Positions 9,809-22,961 of a DNA stretch of 64,000 nucleotides are shown in pieces. The position numbers and the translations under genes are program-made. The notes under the pieces were generated by a model, which ran no database searches, had not been told where the DNA came from, and saw only the letters and a program-made list of their open reading frames with translations. Numbering within the stretch: position 1 is the stretch's first letter; every line of letters starts with the position of its first letter. The stretch covers positions 10,164,640-10,228,639 of the forward strand of contig NC_079977.1 in assembly GCF_029852145.1 (NCBI RefSeq). The letters run 5' to 3'. This stretch comes from Microplitis mediator (lineage: Eukaryota > Arthropoda > Insecta > Hymenoptera > Braconidae).

Positions 9809-11876
9809 CTTAAAATACGTAACATATTTGGAAGAGGGTGAGCAGGTAATATAGTATACTTGTTGATTGGTCGATAATCGACGCAAAAGCGCCAATCACC
9901 CGAGGCTTTGGTCACCGTGACCAGAGAACACGACCAGAAACTGTTACTGGGTCTTATATAACCCTTCTCGAGCAGCTCGTCTATCTGTTTATTTAATTCC
10001 ACCGAGATCACGGGACTACGCCGATATGGACGAATTTGTATGGATTTTATTCCTGGCTGTAAAGCGATCGTATGCTGCACGAAGTCAGTTAGACCTTGGT
10101 TCGGTAACTCTGCGAATTTAGACATTTCCGATTTTTAAAATTCATCGAAATCTTTCTGTTGATCGGAAGTTAGTGATTGACAACGAGTTTTATTATCATT
10201 ACAATTTATTAACTGAAAAGGATGACTTTCTTCAGTGTCTTTAAATGTCCAAGTTTTAGTTGCGCAATCTATCAATAACCCAAACTGAAGAGCGAAGTCC
10301 ATACCCAGGACTACTGAATAACTCAGATCCTCGAGGACACTCAAATATTGCTCTCCGGCTGTTGTACTGATTTGAATAATGAATGGAGCCCCACCGATAG
10401 TTTTACATTCGGTGTGGTTCGCGAGAAGAACTCCCCGACGGTTCGTATCGTCCGATTGTAATTGACCAGAGCTTAACTCACGTATTTGGTCATATACTCG
10501 CCGATTGATATAGGACCTTTCACTTCCCGTATCAATTATACCGTTTACTTGCCCCCCGAATATCCAAATAGACACAGGTATTCGTGCTGTAATCATAGGT
10601 GGTGTGGGACCAGTACCAGAATAAAATTTGGTCCGAGATGCAATCCGATTTGCGATACGTGAGGGTAATATTTTATCTTTAAATATGTGCGGTAAATACG
10701 ACGCGCGTGGGGATGAAGGACAAGATGGTAAAGAGTCAGTCAGCGCGGGATCTTCAGATTCAAAACCTGGATCCAATTCTTCCTCCCACGTCTCTTCGGT
10801 CTCCTCATTATTTACAAGTGGCTCCAATCCACATAGATATGGCATCCCAGGAACATTAACAGAACCTGGTTCCTCGGATTCATCAGAACCAATTGAGTTA
10901 ATCAAATCACTAACTTCTAGAATTTCCAAGAGGTTTAGAGGAATTTCATAAGAATTATCTCGATTAAAATTTCCATAAATATCTTCAATTAAATTATTAG
11001 AATCTAGTAAATTAACCGTGGGCTGTGCTTCTTCCCTTAAGCCTTCCATCGATTAATTTCGTCAGATTTTAAAACAAATAAATTATTTAAATTAGGACAA
11101 TCTTCTTTTAAGACAGACAAGTTATTAAAAACCGATAAACCGTTAACGTTATCGTATATATTACCAAATTCCAAGAAAGTGTCTTCTTCGACAGGCATAT
11201 TCTCTACTCTATCACCACTACTAATATCCTCCTCATCATCGAAGCTAATTAAATCATCTACTTCTAGATTAAAATTATTTCCGACCGTAGCTGGGCCGCG
11301 TAGGTTGATTAAATCGACCTCAGTCTCAAATTTGTTATCATTAACTATATCGGAGCCAGTAAAATTCAAACTTTGATTTTCTAATATAATTTCACCGATT
11401 TGTTCACCACTGGTTAGAACAACCTGACCGACAGTACTCTCTATGCTGTCAGGTCTTACAATTAAATCTTTCTCAATTAAATTTTCATCGATAATTTCTT
11501 CAAACGAACTGACAGTATGCGCTGAGCCGCCGTCAGGTTCTAAATTTAAATTTATTAAATCTTGTAATTTATTTTGTTTATTCGGATCAACAGTATGCAC
11601 AAAGCCGCCGTCTGATTCCGGATTTAAATTTATTTAATTTTCTAAATTAAACTGTTCAATCGGGTCGACAGTATGCACCAAGCCGCCGTCTGATTCCGGA
11701 TTTAAATTATTTTGATTATTAAGTGCAGTGTTCTTAAATTCATTTGGTTTGTTTAACCAGTTCGTGTGTGAGTTAAAACTACTTGGGCTCCGATTTCCCC
11801 ATATTATTTGTTTTTTAGATCTTCTAGATTTCGCGCCCTTTCTCCTCGGGGAATAGGAGGGCGAGATTAGTTTTTT
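9809..11876 (-). pseudogene. pol: Truncated pol of Gypsy-2
   Basis: Same protein family as the pol at 4102-8628, reading from the -1 slippery site at 11876-11870. Visible in order: the basic N-terminus, degenerate DGG/HTVDP repeats, the acidic region, protease with an intact DTG, and the first part of RT up to PNMLRIL, where homology stops at about 9809. Lesions: an in-frame stop near 11634, a frameshift near 11040-11049, and a stop near 10135 where the Gypsy-1 text FLKSEM is broken by a base change in a T/A run. Most of RT (with YLDD), RNase H and integrase are absent. It cannot support transposition. Confidence 0.93.
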
Positions 11877-14177
11877 GACGACTGAGTGTGACTGGCATCG
11901 CCAGCACTGGTCGACTGAACTTCGACGCAATTAGAGTGGTTATTATTATAATCATTATTTACATTATTTTCGACTTGAGAAATGGGAATTGATCGATTAT
12001 TATTTTGAAACTGATTACCGCTATCATTGCGGTTACCGTTTATTCTAAAATTGCCCGAGGTAAAATTCGGGTTTGCTCTGTTAGTGTTTATAAAACTAGA
12101 TTGCCCACGATTCGGATTAAAATCATTTCTATTTACATTTGGATGATTATTATTATTATTTCCATTATTATAATTAATTTGGGCAGGACCATTCGACCCA
12201 CGGGAATTAAAATTTTGGTTAAATCCATTCTTGGGTGGACCACCATTAGCTTGAAAGCAATTTTGTTCGATATGTCCTGTTCTAAAACAAAAATTACAGA
12301 CATCTACTCCAATATTATTACACTGCTCAAATTTGTGACCATTTTGTCCACAATCAAAACAGAAATTTTGGTCTAAATTACGACCAGCAGTAACTTCACT
12401 ATAGGAGCGCAGTGTGACGTTAAAATTGCCGTTATTACGCGCGTTATTGGAATTTCGCGCCCGATTATTTTGAGGACGATAGGATGAAAAATTTTGTTGA
12501 GGAGGTTGCAGCGTTGCTGCCGACGCACAAACAATAAATTGACCGTCCTCACCCTCACGAATTTCTTCAATAATGAGTGGTTGTTTTCCGTTCATCATAT
12601 CAACCAAAATAGGGGTACGTGGTAACGTGTGTACTGCTAAGAAACGCGATTTTTTTTTGTTTTAGAGTTCGACTCTTCGGATGATTCAAACGTGCGTGTA
12701 TTCTCCTCTAATAATACAGCAGCTTCGTGTAATACCGATAAGAGGTCATCATAATTATTTACTGACCTAGAAAATACCAACGTTGATAAGCTTCTAGGTA
12801 AATGGTTGCGTATACACGTCACCTGTTCTGATTCGGGAGGAGGGTTGCGCATTTCACCGTATTTCTGTTGTACTCTGAATACAAAGCCGGTTAAAGATTC
12901 ACCGGCTTCTGGTCTTAACTGACCAATTTCCATTAACAGTTGTGTGTCTGTTTTATGTGAGCCAAATGCTCGTAAAAATTCCCGTTTAAAATGACCATAA
13001 TCTGTCCAATGCCTACTATAAGTATCATACCATTTTGTGACTTTACCCACGAAAAGATAACCAAGAATTTCAATTAAATCTGTTATTAACCAACCCTCAC
13101 GAAACGCCATGGCTTCGAATGAAGCCAGAAAACTATTGGCTGATAAATCGCCTTGCGGATATCGTACAGGCCACGCTCTCACGATTTCTCTTATATCCCG
13201 CCATGTACGTAACGAAACCGCCGCGACATCTGGTAACACTAAATTATTCGCTCTGGGTTGCTCGACAAACCCTTGGTATCTCTCACTGTCATTATGAGTC
13301 AAATATCTATCATGATAGCCACCGGTTCCTAAATTTTCCCCCAATATATCGAAATTATCATCAACGTTATTGCCGTAATTATTCATCGGGTGATTATTAT
13401 TTAAATTACAATTATTTCTTAATCCGAGATAATTATTATCGTTGGCATTATTAATTTGTGATCTGATCGGGTAATTATTGTTGTTGAAATTATTATCAAC
13501 ATCAATATTATTGTTTAAATTATTGTTTCCGATCGGGTAATTATTTAAATTTACGTTCGTATCAATATTTAAATTATTATTTATATTATTATTTATTCCT
13601 GCCAAGTTACTGTGGACATTGATGGTTCCACTGGTACCAGGTTGTTCGTACACCGGAAGGGCTGAAGACGTCATAGCCCTGGTATCTTGTGTCGAGTGTC
13701 CTGTACCACACTCCCCGTCGCCAAAACTGTGAGTTACGGTGCGAACAGTTTGTGTGTTAGGTTGTACAGGCACTTGCAAAGTATTCTCCCGCTGCGAATT
13801 TGAAGGGTCAAATTCTGAATGCAACTCATAAGTTGAGTTATCGCGGTTTGAGATACCCCTTGTTCAGCTTGTGCGGAAGCTAGAGCAGTATTTCCTAAAC
13901 TACGCCTAACTGGTGGTCTGTTCTGCAGTGGCGTACCTGCAGTGACAACCAGGCTTGGTATATTGGGTAACGTGGGAGGGGGAACCGACATCAACGAGTT
14001 CGCGGACGCAACGGTAGTACTCGAAGTTATTGTACTCGTTGTCAAAGGTGGTAAGTGTACTACCCTGGATTGGTTACTCTGGTTCGATAAACCAACCCCG
14101 TCAAATATTGCCTCCCCGCTGTCCGGCCTATTCTGTTGTTTAGAATTTTGTCGCGTCAATGGTCGCGTGTTACTCAT
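11867..14177 (-). pseudogene. gag: Broken gag of Gypsy-2
   Basis: Starts at the ATG at 14177 with MSNTRPLTRQN, as in Gypsy-1. Compared with the intact gag it lacks much of the Ser/Thr-rich segment. It has a frameshift near 13800-13824 (between NLTL and NSQRENT) and a second near 12640-12655 in a T-run, which separates the capsid part (12637-13824) from the zinc-knuckle part (11867-12607). Two CCHC knuckles are still readable. It ends in TAA within a conserved A AAA AAC frameshift site. Confidence 0.93.
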
Positions 14178-14519
14178 TATTCAAACAAATTGATTTTCAA
14201 TTTCTTATACTACTCGATAGCTATGATCAGCTTACGAGCCCAAATAAACTTAAATTTAAAAAAATATTGCCGAAGCACAATTATAAGATATAAATATATA
14301 CTCGGATAATCTTTAGTTCCCGATTAAAATTTATATTATTTTAACCGATGACTAATATTTTAATCCCTAAAATGACAGTTTTATTTTGTTTGTTCTCAAA
14401 AAAAATTATTATTTTACCGGAATTAACTCCCGGAAAAACGTTTATCCGATTACTTGGATAATTATTATACATCCTACAGTGACAGTATTGTTTTTTTTAT
14501 TTATTTATTTTATACTAAA

Positions 14520-16754
14520 GGCCGCGGGACGATAAGTATACCGAATCGGCCCCAGATAGGGATCGGGCTCATTTTCTCAGGGAATGTTTGTACCCATGAG
14601 ATACTTCGATGCTGCGAGTTTCAGGTCTTTATCTATAACCACTTCGGAGTAAATCGAAAAATACTGAAAATTAGAAAAAATTGATGTTCTCAGAGCGTAC
14701 TTATTCGATTGATCTGAAAATTGGATATATTTTGGGGTTTGATGGTAGCTATCTGGAAAAAAAATAAGAGCTATTTCGGCTCACAAAAACCTAAAAAAAA
14801 AACGAGTTTATATTTTTAATTTCAATTTTTAAGCATCTTACCATTACGACACAGTTATGAAAATATTTTTTTTGAATTCCTCATCCAATTTTCTATGAAT
14901 CTATGGCCTTTCGAAATTTTTAAAAATGGTACTACATATTGAAAAAAAATTATAACCATTTTTTGCTCAAAAATCGGGTTTTTCTATTAATTTTACTCTT
15001 GAACTGATAAAATACAAAACTTACTCGTTTACTAAGGTAGAGAAAACCATAAAAGAAATAAAATATCCTTACATTATTAAAATAATTTTTTTTATTTATT
15101 AATTTCAACGCTGATATTTCATCCATAAACAATTAAAACTGCAATTAAATATGTTAATCTACTACAAATGATAAATAAAATTTTTCTCCTAATTTGTGAA
15201 TAGTCTTCGTCGCTATCTTCATCACATTCTGCAGTTAAACTTTCCATCATTTTAGACAATTCTGAAAATCTTAAGTTACTCCAATTAGAATAAACTTTCA
15301 AGTGGTTCAAAGTCTCCGTATAAAAGCGTTATTTTTTTATGAGATGATCGCTGCAGCATCGATTCCCATTCGGAATAAAAATTCTTTTCTTTATAAAGCA
15401 TTGCATACGGGCATCTTGAGGAACAACGACTAGATTTTGATTTGAGACAGAACATACACAACAATATCTATGAGTCGCAACAGTTCTCTTCATTTGAACT
15501 TCTATACATTCTTCTATTTCATCATCACAGGCAACATCTAAATGAATAGATGGATCATCAGTACTTGATTGAGATGAAGTCATCGTTGATAAACTCGATT
15601 CTGTTCTTTCTAAAAGATCACTCCTATCTGAAGGTAGTTCATCTTCCAACGATAATTCCTGATTCTCATCTTCAAGTTTGGTTTTTTTATATTTTTTTAC
15701 GCGACAATTGGAACAAAGAATATCACCAACTACAATCGGACACTCAAAAACAGTTGAAAACTCTTCAGCTTCTTCGTCAGATTTTATATGTTTTGGAGTA
15801 CCTGGCATTTTTTTCAGGTACTTCGAACAAATACAACACTTTGGATTATGAGCTTTAGGGGTCGACATATTTTTACTTAAATAGTTATTTAAACAATTAA
15901 AAATAATTACTAAATATAGATAATAGTACAGCCAATTCTTTGGAATGTCAACACTCAGTAATTTTTAGGTTATCTACAGATCTAGTGACTTTTCACAAAA
16001 AGAAAAACAGTGTTACCGATTTCGAATTACAGTGCCATCTTGTGGTTGTTAGATTCATTGAATATTGGGCGGGAACGTTTAAGTTCTCTGAAACAACGTT
16101 GATTTACATAAACAATAGTAATGAATACTGATTAACTCATTACAGTTACTGATAGAGTTTTTAATAATAGTTAAGTACATTGAATAAAATTGTTTTAATA
16201 ATGTAGGATATTTTATTTCTTTTATGGTTTTCTCTACCTTAGTAAACGAGTAAGTTTTGTATTTTATCAGTTCAAGAGTAAAATTATTAGAAAAACCCGA
16301 TTTTTGAGCAAAAAATGGTTTTTATTTTTTTTCAATATGTAGTACCATTTTTAAAAATTTCGAAAGGCCATAGATTCATAGGAAATTGGATGAGGAATTA
16401 AAAAAAAAATATTTTCATAACTGTGTCGTAATGGTAAGATGCTTAAAAATTGAAATTAAAAATATAAACTCGTTTTTTTTAGGTTTTTGTGAGCCGAAAT
16501 AGCTCTTATTTTTTTTTCCAGATAGCTACCATCAACCCCCAAAACATATCCAATTTTCAGATCAATCGAATAAGCACGCTCTGAGAACATCAATTTTCTT
16601 TAATTTTCAGTATTTTTCGATTTACTACGAAGTGGTTATAGATAAAGACCTGAAACTCGCAGCATCGAAGTATCTCATGGGTACAAACATTCCATGAAAA
16701 AATGAGCCCGATCCCTATCTGGGGCCGATTCAGTATACTTATCGTCCCACGGCC
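14520..16754. mobile_element. Spy-like DNA transposon with long inverted arms, inserted in the Gypsy-2 leader
   Basis: Outer ends GGCCGCGGGACGATAAG and CTTATCGTCCCACGGCC are inverted repeats with one mismatch. The arms are about 575 bp each (14520-~15095 and ~16180-16754). The left flank ends AAA (14517-14519) and the right flank begins TTT (16755-16757). The homologous site in Gypsy-1 reads CTAAATCTAATTATTC, so the insertion fits between AAA and TTT with no duplicated target. Insertion between AAA and TTT without duplication is the published hallmark of Spy transposons (distant relatives of IS5, ISL2EU and PIF/Harbinger). The interior holds only the N-terminal part of a zinc-binding protein. 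Confidence 0.82.
15119..15868 (-). pseudogene. Transposase N-terminal zinc-binding fragment inside the Spy-like element
   Basis: One reading frame runs from ATG 15868 to 15119, with a single internal TAA at 15329-15331. Before the stop are two Cys clusters (CCICSKYL and CSNC), an acidic/Ser linker, then CCVC...VVPQDAR...IFIPNGNRCCSDHL, which looks like a zinc-binding module. From memory this Cys/His pattern occurs at the N-terminus of insect transposon proteins that continue into a DDE nuclease. No catalytic core follows; the frame runs into the inverted arm. Probably a non-autonomous derivative. Assignment rests on position in the element and on the Cys/His pattern only. Confidence 0.6.
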
Positions 16755-17478
16755 TTTAATTATTCTTCTGGAATAAACTTCCACAAACAAATATCTTAAC
16801 GAATGTTATTAACCGGTAATTACAGATTTTAATTTATTATAATCGAGTAGTTTATTTATGGTGACTCATCTACCAAATAAATTCAAATTTCCGGTTACGA
16901 AAGATGGTTTATTTTAAACCAGTATAAACTAAATAAGTACTAATTTGTTTATTTAAGATTTTATTTTGAATAATATTTTCAGCAAAGATTTTTATTTATT
17001 CTAAATCTCTTATCATTACTGACACTGTTACGGAAAGAAACTTTATTTTTAATCTCTTTATTATTTTTCAAAAGGAAAGCCGTTTTTTTTTTTTTTTTCC
17101 TTTTACTTATTTTATTTTATTTTATTTTCCGGTGTTTATTGTTTGTCTACGAATGACGCGTGCGACCAATGCGTAAGCCGGTGAGTTTCACTTTGTCTAC
17201 CCGGCGCTACTGGAATTTATCTATTTTTTCTCGTACGCGTTAAATTTTAAATTTTTATTCTCAATTATTTATCTTAATTTTATTAATATTTTATAAAGTT
17301 TTGGGCAACCAATGCAATTAGCACAATTTCTGGTTGCAAAAATTTCTCTCTTAACGGTTATAGGGGTATGAAAAAAATTCAAAACTTATTTGTAATTTTT
17401 ATAATTATAAGTTGGTATTATTTAACTATCACCAGGTCTTAAAATTTTCAGAACGAGGAACACGAGTTGGGCGCCAAA
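16755..17478 (-). other. Leader and PBS of Gypsy-2
   Basis: Homologous to 361-~1130 of Gypsy-1 in inverse orientation. The PBS complement ends GGGCGCCA at about 17476, 2 nt from the LTR edge. No gene. The leader continues on the other side of the Spy-like element at 14178-14516. Confidence 0.85.
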
Positions 17479-17936
17479 TATAACGGTGGGCCCTGGCTAC
17501 TCCGTGTCTAGTAGCCACGAACCACAGTTAATTAATACTTCCCGAATTTATTAAATTAAATTATTAATATTAATTATTTCAATCTTAAATTTTAGTTGGT
17601 TATCGTTACCTCTAAAATCGGGAAACTTGTGTGTCTCAGGAGTGGATCGGCTCGTCCTGACCGGACACGCGGCTGAAATAGACTTACTCACTGTAGGACT
17701 CTGGTGATAATTGAATTTTATGCTTAATAAAAGTTTAACTACTAATTTTATTTAACCAAATCCCCATGTATATACAGTTTCCCCTTTTACTTAAACTTAA
17801 TAATTTTACGACTATTTACAAATGATTCAAGAATTTTATCAATTTAAGACGCGCGTGTTTCTTATAGCGAGCGGGAAAATGATGGGTAATTAACTACGTT
17901 GAAGAGAGAGAGAGCAAATATGACCGTATACAGTGT

Positions 17937-17996
<60 letters not shown>

Positions 17997-18187
17997 GACC
18001 AAAAGCATTAAAAACTTACAGACGGTACTGGTCGTCTATGCATCCTCCTGGTACCCACTGCAAAGTCCTTGATAAAGATGGGAGACGTGATTGACCCTTC
18101 AGGTGGTGAGGTGGTTCGCAGGATCACGAACAACACTATCGTAATTTATTATGTGCCACAAGTTAACTTAACTCACTATTTTATATA
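17479..18187 (-). repeat. 5' LTR of Gypsy-2, incomplete
   Basis: Inverted, diverged copy of the Gypsy-1 LTR. It shows the shared GTCCGGTCAGGACGAG and CACGGAG/TAGCCAGGGCCCACC segments and a Gypsy-1-like segment near 18030-18070. A TA microsatellite sits at 17939-17994. The LTR is interrupted at 18188 by a foldback element; I could not find its 5' end beyond 19521. Confidence 0.85.
17939..17994. repeat. (TA)n microsatellite
   Basis: About 27 uninterrupted TA units inside the Gypsy-2 LTR. The Gypsy-1 LTR has only a few TA units at its homologous place. Confidence 0.95.
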
Positions 18188-19521
18188 CACTGGTCACAGA
18201 AATTAAGGGATAGAAAAAAAATCCGAAATTTTTAGGTGATTTTCAACATGCTGTAACTCGGTGAAAAATGGTCGTATAAAAAAACTAAAAAAAGCAAATT
18301 GTAGCCTTAAGTTTCTAGTTTTCAGATCTGGACCTCAAAATTTTTCATCATGTACGGTTCCGGAGTAATCATAAGAAAACCAACGAAAAAAAAATTTTCA
18401 AAATTTTTGCTGGTCTTTCAATACCTCTATGGACGACAATAAATTTTTTTGAATAATCCGACTGTCCGACTTTTCTCGGAAATTTTATGCCCTTTAATTT
18501 GGTGGCCTTAAAAAGTCTCTACGACGATTTGGCGCCGAGTTATCATTGATCAAAGCAAAAAAGTCCATTTTGGCTTTGATAATCAATAACTCCGGATGTA
18601 TTGGTCGTACAGAGAATGGAAGCAGGGTTTTGAAAACTGGAAAACATTCTCTATAAGGCAAAATTACTGGCATTCGATAGAAAAATTTTTTTTAAAGCGA
18701 TATTGTTTGGTAAAAAACAGGTCAAAATTCACAAATTTAAGGATATTCGGAAATCTTGCTATAACTATGGATATAACGGATGAACAAAGGATATCTTCGA
18801 CTTTTTTTCAACCTCAAAGTGTCCTGAAAAAACCCTGAAAATTTCAAATCGCTGCGATTTTTCTTTCTTAGTGCCCCGAAGCTTTAAATTTATCGATTTT
18901 GTCAAAAATCACCATAATTGGTAGTTTCTCGGTTTTTGTTCATCTTTTCGATTTGAAAATGTTTTTTTTACCGATAATCTTCATTTCTTCGATCAAAAAG
19001 ATCGATTATCGAAAAAAATTGAAAAAAAAAACTTTTGAAAATTAGTTTTTTTCTCAAAATTTTTTTTTTCAAAAATTATTTTTTTTCAAAAGTTTTTTTT
19101 TGTTGTATCTGCAATGATTTATCATTGTCAAAAAAAATTCCTAAAATTTTTTTTACCGCTGTAACTGCATCTGTGTTAAATGTCATTAAGTTGACTTTTT
19201 AAGGCCACCAAATTAAAGGGCATAAAATTTCCGAGAAAAGTCGGACAGTCGGATTATTCAAAAAATTTATTGTCGCCCATAGAGGTATTGAAAGACCAGC
19301 AAAAATTTTGAAAATTTTTTTTTCGTTGGTTTTCTTATGATTACTCCAGAACCGTACATGATAAAAAATTTTGAGGTCCAGATCTGAAAACTAGAAACTT
19401 GAGGCTACAATTTGCTTTTTTTATTTTTTTTATACGACCATTTTTCACCAAGTTACAGCATGTTGAAAATCACCTAAAAATTTCGGATTTTTTTTCTATC
19501 CCTTAATTTCTGTGACCAGTG
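18188..19521. mobile_element. Tc1/mariner-type foldback element M1
   Basis: Begins CACTGGTCACAGAAATTAAG and ends with its inverse. It is flanked on both sides by TA (18186-18187 and 19522-19523). Inverted arms are about 330 bp; the middle (about 18520-19190) is single copy relative to itself. A longer relative lies at 55252-57264. There is no transposase. TA duplication and CACTGGTCAC ends suggest a Tc1/mariner-type MITE. Confidence 0.85.
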
Positions 19522-19826
19522 TATTAATTTCTTCATGAGAAAAACTCGGCCAAAGTTCCTGATTACTATATTAACGCAACAAAGATATGTCGTTTACCCA
19601 CTTGGGTGCGAGAATAAAAAAAGTAAGAACACCTGATAAGGATGCAGATTGATTTAATGTTATTTAAACAAAATTTTGAAAAGACAAAAAATTTTTTTGT
19701 TTCTCTTTTTTCATCTTGCTGTACCTCCAAAATTACAGTAGCTGAAAATCTGTGAAAATTCTGAGGAGTAGCTACTATTATAAGAAAAAAGTCTGAAGAG
19801 TTTCAAATTTTTAGAACTATTACTTT
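19522..19826. other. Unassigned AT-rich spacer
   Basis: No gene or clear repeat seen. It could be the 5' remainder of the Gypsy-2 LTR, but I see no similarity to 8727-9000. Confidence 0.5.
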
Positions 19827-20872
19827 TGTAACGGGGTGGAATCCTTCCACATTACATTTTAAATTAAATTTCGACTCGCGCCAAAAGATCCGCCCTCCTT
19901 CTTCAACAACTGTCAAAAATGGAGGAAATACAGTCACTGATGCGCCGGGGTCGCTACGGTCGTGTCCCGACATTTGGTTTTAGGGGTTGGTCAACCTGAG
20001 TGGAGAGGTACGAGGGCCAGAGACGACGAGCGATCGGTCTCTTGGCTCGCAGCAACCGCCGTGGACGGACATGCCTCGCTACAACTACCACTAACATCTT
20101 GGTTTCCACAAATTTCTATCTACTACTACTACTACTACTATTACTACACGTGCTGCTAGTCATCAATAAAATGGGCCAAGAGCATATAAGCCCACGGCTC
20201 GTGGAAGCTTATTCCAAATTTAAGTTTAATTAAGTTTATTTAAACCGGTATTTATATAATATTTATTTTGGATTGGACCTAGTTGATTGGAAAGGATTGG
20301 AATGGTTTGGTGGACTTAGAAGGAAGGACTGGTTATGGTTATGGTCTTGGAGGAAAAAGATCGGTGGAAAGAAGGACTGGTGAAGGTTGGAGATTGTTAG
20401 AGTAAGTGAACTCGTTTGGTTATTGTCGGGTTAACTATTTGTTTTATGAAATAATATTTTATGATTGGAGTTGTTTATTAGATTAGAGTCAGTAGAGCCA
20501 CATTGTCGTTAATTAAATTAGTCGAGTCAGTTTTGTGAAATTAGTCGAGTCAGTGTCATCAGTCATTTTGGTTATTGTTCATCTGTCACTAATATTATCT
20601 GTAAAGCGGCTTCGTTTCAATAAATGCTATTGTTTTTATATTTAAATTTGACGGATAAAAGTAATTAATCACAACCTTCCTGATAAGTTAGGTATAAGAA
20701 TTCTCTCTTCATATTTTAATACTGTGTGGTCCAGTAAGGGGCTTACCCTCACCTGGAGATACTGAGTTCAGCTAGACAGGTTTGCAAGACACCTTAAGTT
20801 TTGCACATGTGTGGGACACTTATTGTATTGAGACCACAATCACAAATTAATATAATAAGTGCACCCATTACA
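19827..20872 (+). mobile_element. Solo LTR of a Gypsy-type element (S1)
   Basis: Starts TGTAACGGGG and ends CACCCATTACA, imperfect inverted ends. It is flanked by an exact 4-bp duplication CTTT (19823-19826 and 20873-20876). No PBS, polypurine tract or coding sequence adjoins it, so it is a solo LTR left by LTR-LTR recombination. Contains a (CTA)n run near 20120-20145. Open frames inside are chance. Confidence 0.85.
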
Positions 20873-20876
20873 CTTT

Positions 20877-21070
20877 AGCCGGGATAAAAAATAAATCATT
20901 TAATGCGAGAAACCCAATGTTATTCGAACAGTAAACTTACATAGCTGTGCGGCATGGGTTAAAATTAAGATAGAGACCTAAAACTTGGAGGATATTTTTT
21001 TTTATTTATTTCGAACCACATAAGCCTCTGGGAGCATAAAAATTCGAAAATATCCAAAATAAGGACTACC

Positions 21071-21110
<40 letters not shown>

Positions 21111-22961
21111 CACAAAAACTAGACGCTAATTTCTGCGTTACAACTTCATTCTCTGCCTCCAGTCTCAATACGAATAGGGCGCCAGGTAATTTTTATAACT
21201 GGAACCACCAAACCAGTAAATTAGGAAAGTAGATAATTTTTTATCTGTGGAATTATCTAAAAACCACCCATTGATAAAACTTGATAATTTTTGATCTGTC
21301 GAATTATCACCGAAGCCACGCACAAGTAAAACTAAAATCTTAACAAAATGCTCAGAACTTATAAGCAAAAACAAAATGGAGACTGAAAAACTTAAAACAG
21401 AGTTACGGTATGCCATGGTGTTGCTCAGAGTGTAGGTTTATGGAGAGAGGGAGTGGTCCGGGTTACATTATTCCAAAATCATGTAGATTAATATTGAATT
21501 TGCAATTTTTATTTAACAACAATAATCTCAAAACTCTAATGAACAATAAACAAAAGACAGTAGCTTAATACAAATAATATTTCTCTCTATAACAATTGCT
21601 GACTATAATATAATTAATCTTACGGAAAGTAAATTGACATTTAGATGATACGTATCGATATTGTATAAATAAACTAATTAATTAACTAGAACTAAACGAT
21701 AATCAAATAATATTTGGTAAACTAGAACAATCATTATGGATTCGATACTTTAGAACGTTTTCTTTAGCAAAATCGTAAAACTAACGTACATGGGTTTCAT
21801 TTTGATGTTAATTAGACAATAATTGGTTCAACAATCAAACATGTTTCTTAGAATTCTTTTATAAAATAATATTAACAATAAAACGTGAACGTGACTCTAA
21901 AATGTAACAACATTCTCATAATTCTCTCAAATATTAAATCTTTTCTTCAATTACAACAGGAGCATAATACCTCAAGACTTTGACTCGAACTTGATTAATT
22001 ATTTATAATAATTATTTTATACCTGGTTACTGATGAATTAATATCAAGTAACGTCTTACAATGTTTAAACAATACTTCTGTAGCAATAATTTTAATCTGT
22101 AGCTTTCCGCAATGCCTTGAACTGTAAAATCATTACTGCAAACGTCTACTCGCTTCAAGCGACTAGAGTCGAATGCTCACGTCCGTACTCTTCGAAGGTC
22201 TGCCTTCGACTTTTCTCTCTCAATTCTTAATTCTAAAATCCCAAACTCAATACTATCGGTATCAATAACTGACCTCTATATTCTAAATTCCTAAATCCAA
22301 CTCAATCTTTACTATATCGGTAACTAGAGGTTCAAGTCCTCACCAAACGTACTCACTAAAGCCATTCTAAGTATGGATATCCTTGGCAGTTGCTCTCCTG
22401 GAACAGACTTCAGCTGTCAGACTAATAATTTGAAAATGACCAAACGGCTTCCACAACAGCAACGGTCATAAAATTACTGTTGAGGCCTGCCAAACCAAAA
22501 CTCCAAAACTGATCCCATTCTGCATCCGTCAAATTCCTTACATACTGGAGCGCTAGCATTTCAGCTAGACTTCTGCAATCAACCGAGAAGTCTCAGAGGG
22601 ATAGAACTAGGTTCTATCATCAGATGATATCGGGTGACTAATTAAAGTCCCGCTCCACGGTAACACTGACTCGTCCACAGACTCAAAATACCAAAACTGT
22701 AAATTCAAAACTCAAACTTTATTATTTTACTAAACTTTAATCGCAACTCATATTCTATATTCAATTTCCATAATTCTGATTCTAATTTTTCACTATAATT
22801 TTTCCCTTACAAAAACCGATAACTGTAGCCAAACGTTACTTTATATTTGATTCTTAAACTATAACTAAATCAAAAATCTGTATCAAAATCGTAAATTACT
22901 GTAAGCTAAATTATAAGTCTTGAGTTGCCATGCTCCGAAATACAATAAAATTTATTAGTGC
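20877..22961. other. No recognisable gene
   Basis: AT-rich sequence with a (TA)n run at about 21075-21106. Short frames at 20965-21416 (-) have no recognisable domain. Around 22150-22690 the base composition is more balanced and may be old LTR sequence; I cannot prove it. Confidence 0.45.

Larger units (their letters stand above)
9809..18187 (-). mobile_element. Decayed, truncated Ty3/Gypsy element (Gypsy-2)
   Basis: An inverted relative of Gypsy-1. Reading on -: 5' LTR (from 18187 or beyond down to 17479), PBS, leader, gag (14177-11867), pol (11876-9809). Pol stops early in RT; most of RT, RNase H, integrase and the 3' LTR are missing. The leader is interrupted by a Spy-like transposon (14520-16754), and the LTR abuts a foldback element at 18188. 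Several frameshifts and stops show it is older than Gypsy-1. Confidence 0.92.

Noticed and set aside
10628..10951. 107-aa frame on + within Gypsy-2
   Set aside because: Antisense of the pol acidic region; the same antisense frame appears in Gypsy-1 at 5100-5423.
19522..19826. Continuation of the Gypsy-2 LTR beyond M1
   Set aside because: The expected ~300 bp would fit by length, but I see no similarity to the first 300 bp of the Gypsy-1 LTR.
19962..20233. Two frames on +
   Set aside because: They lie within a solo LTR and end in a CTA microsatellite.
21165..21416. 83-aa frame on - with repeated DNSTDQKLS / DNSTDKKLS
   Set aside because: Short internal duplication without a recognisable domain or gene context.
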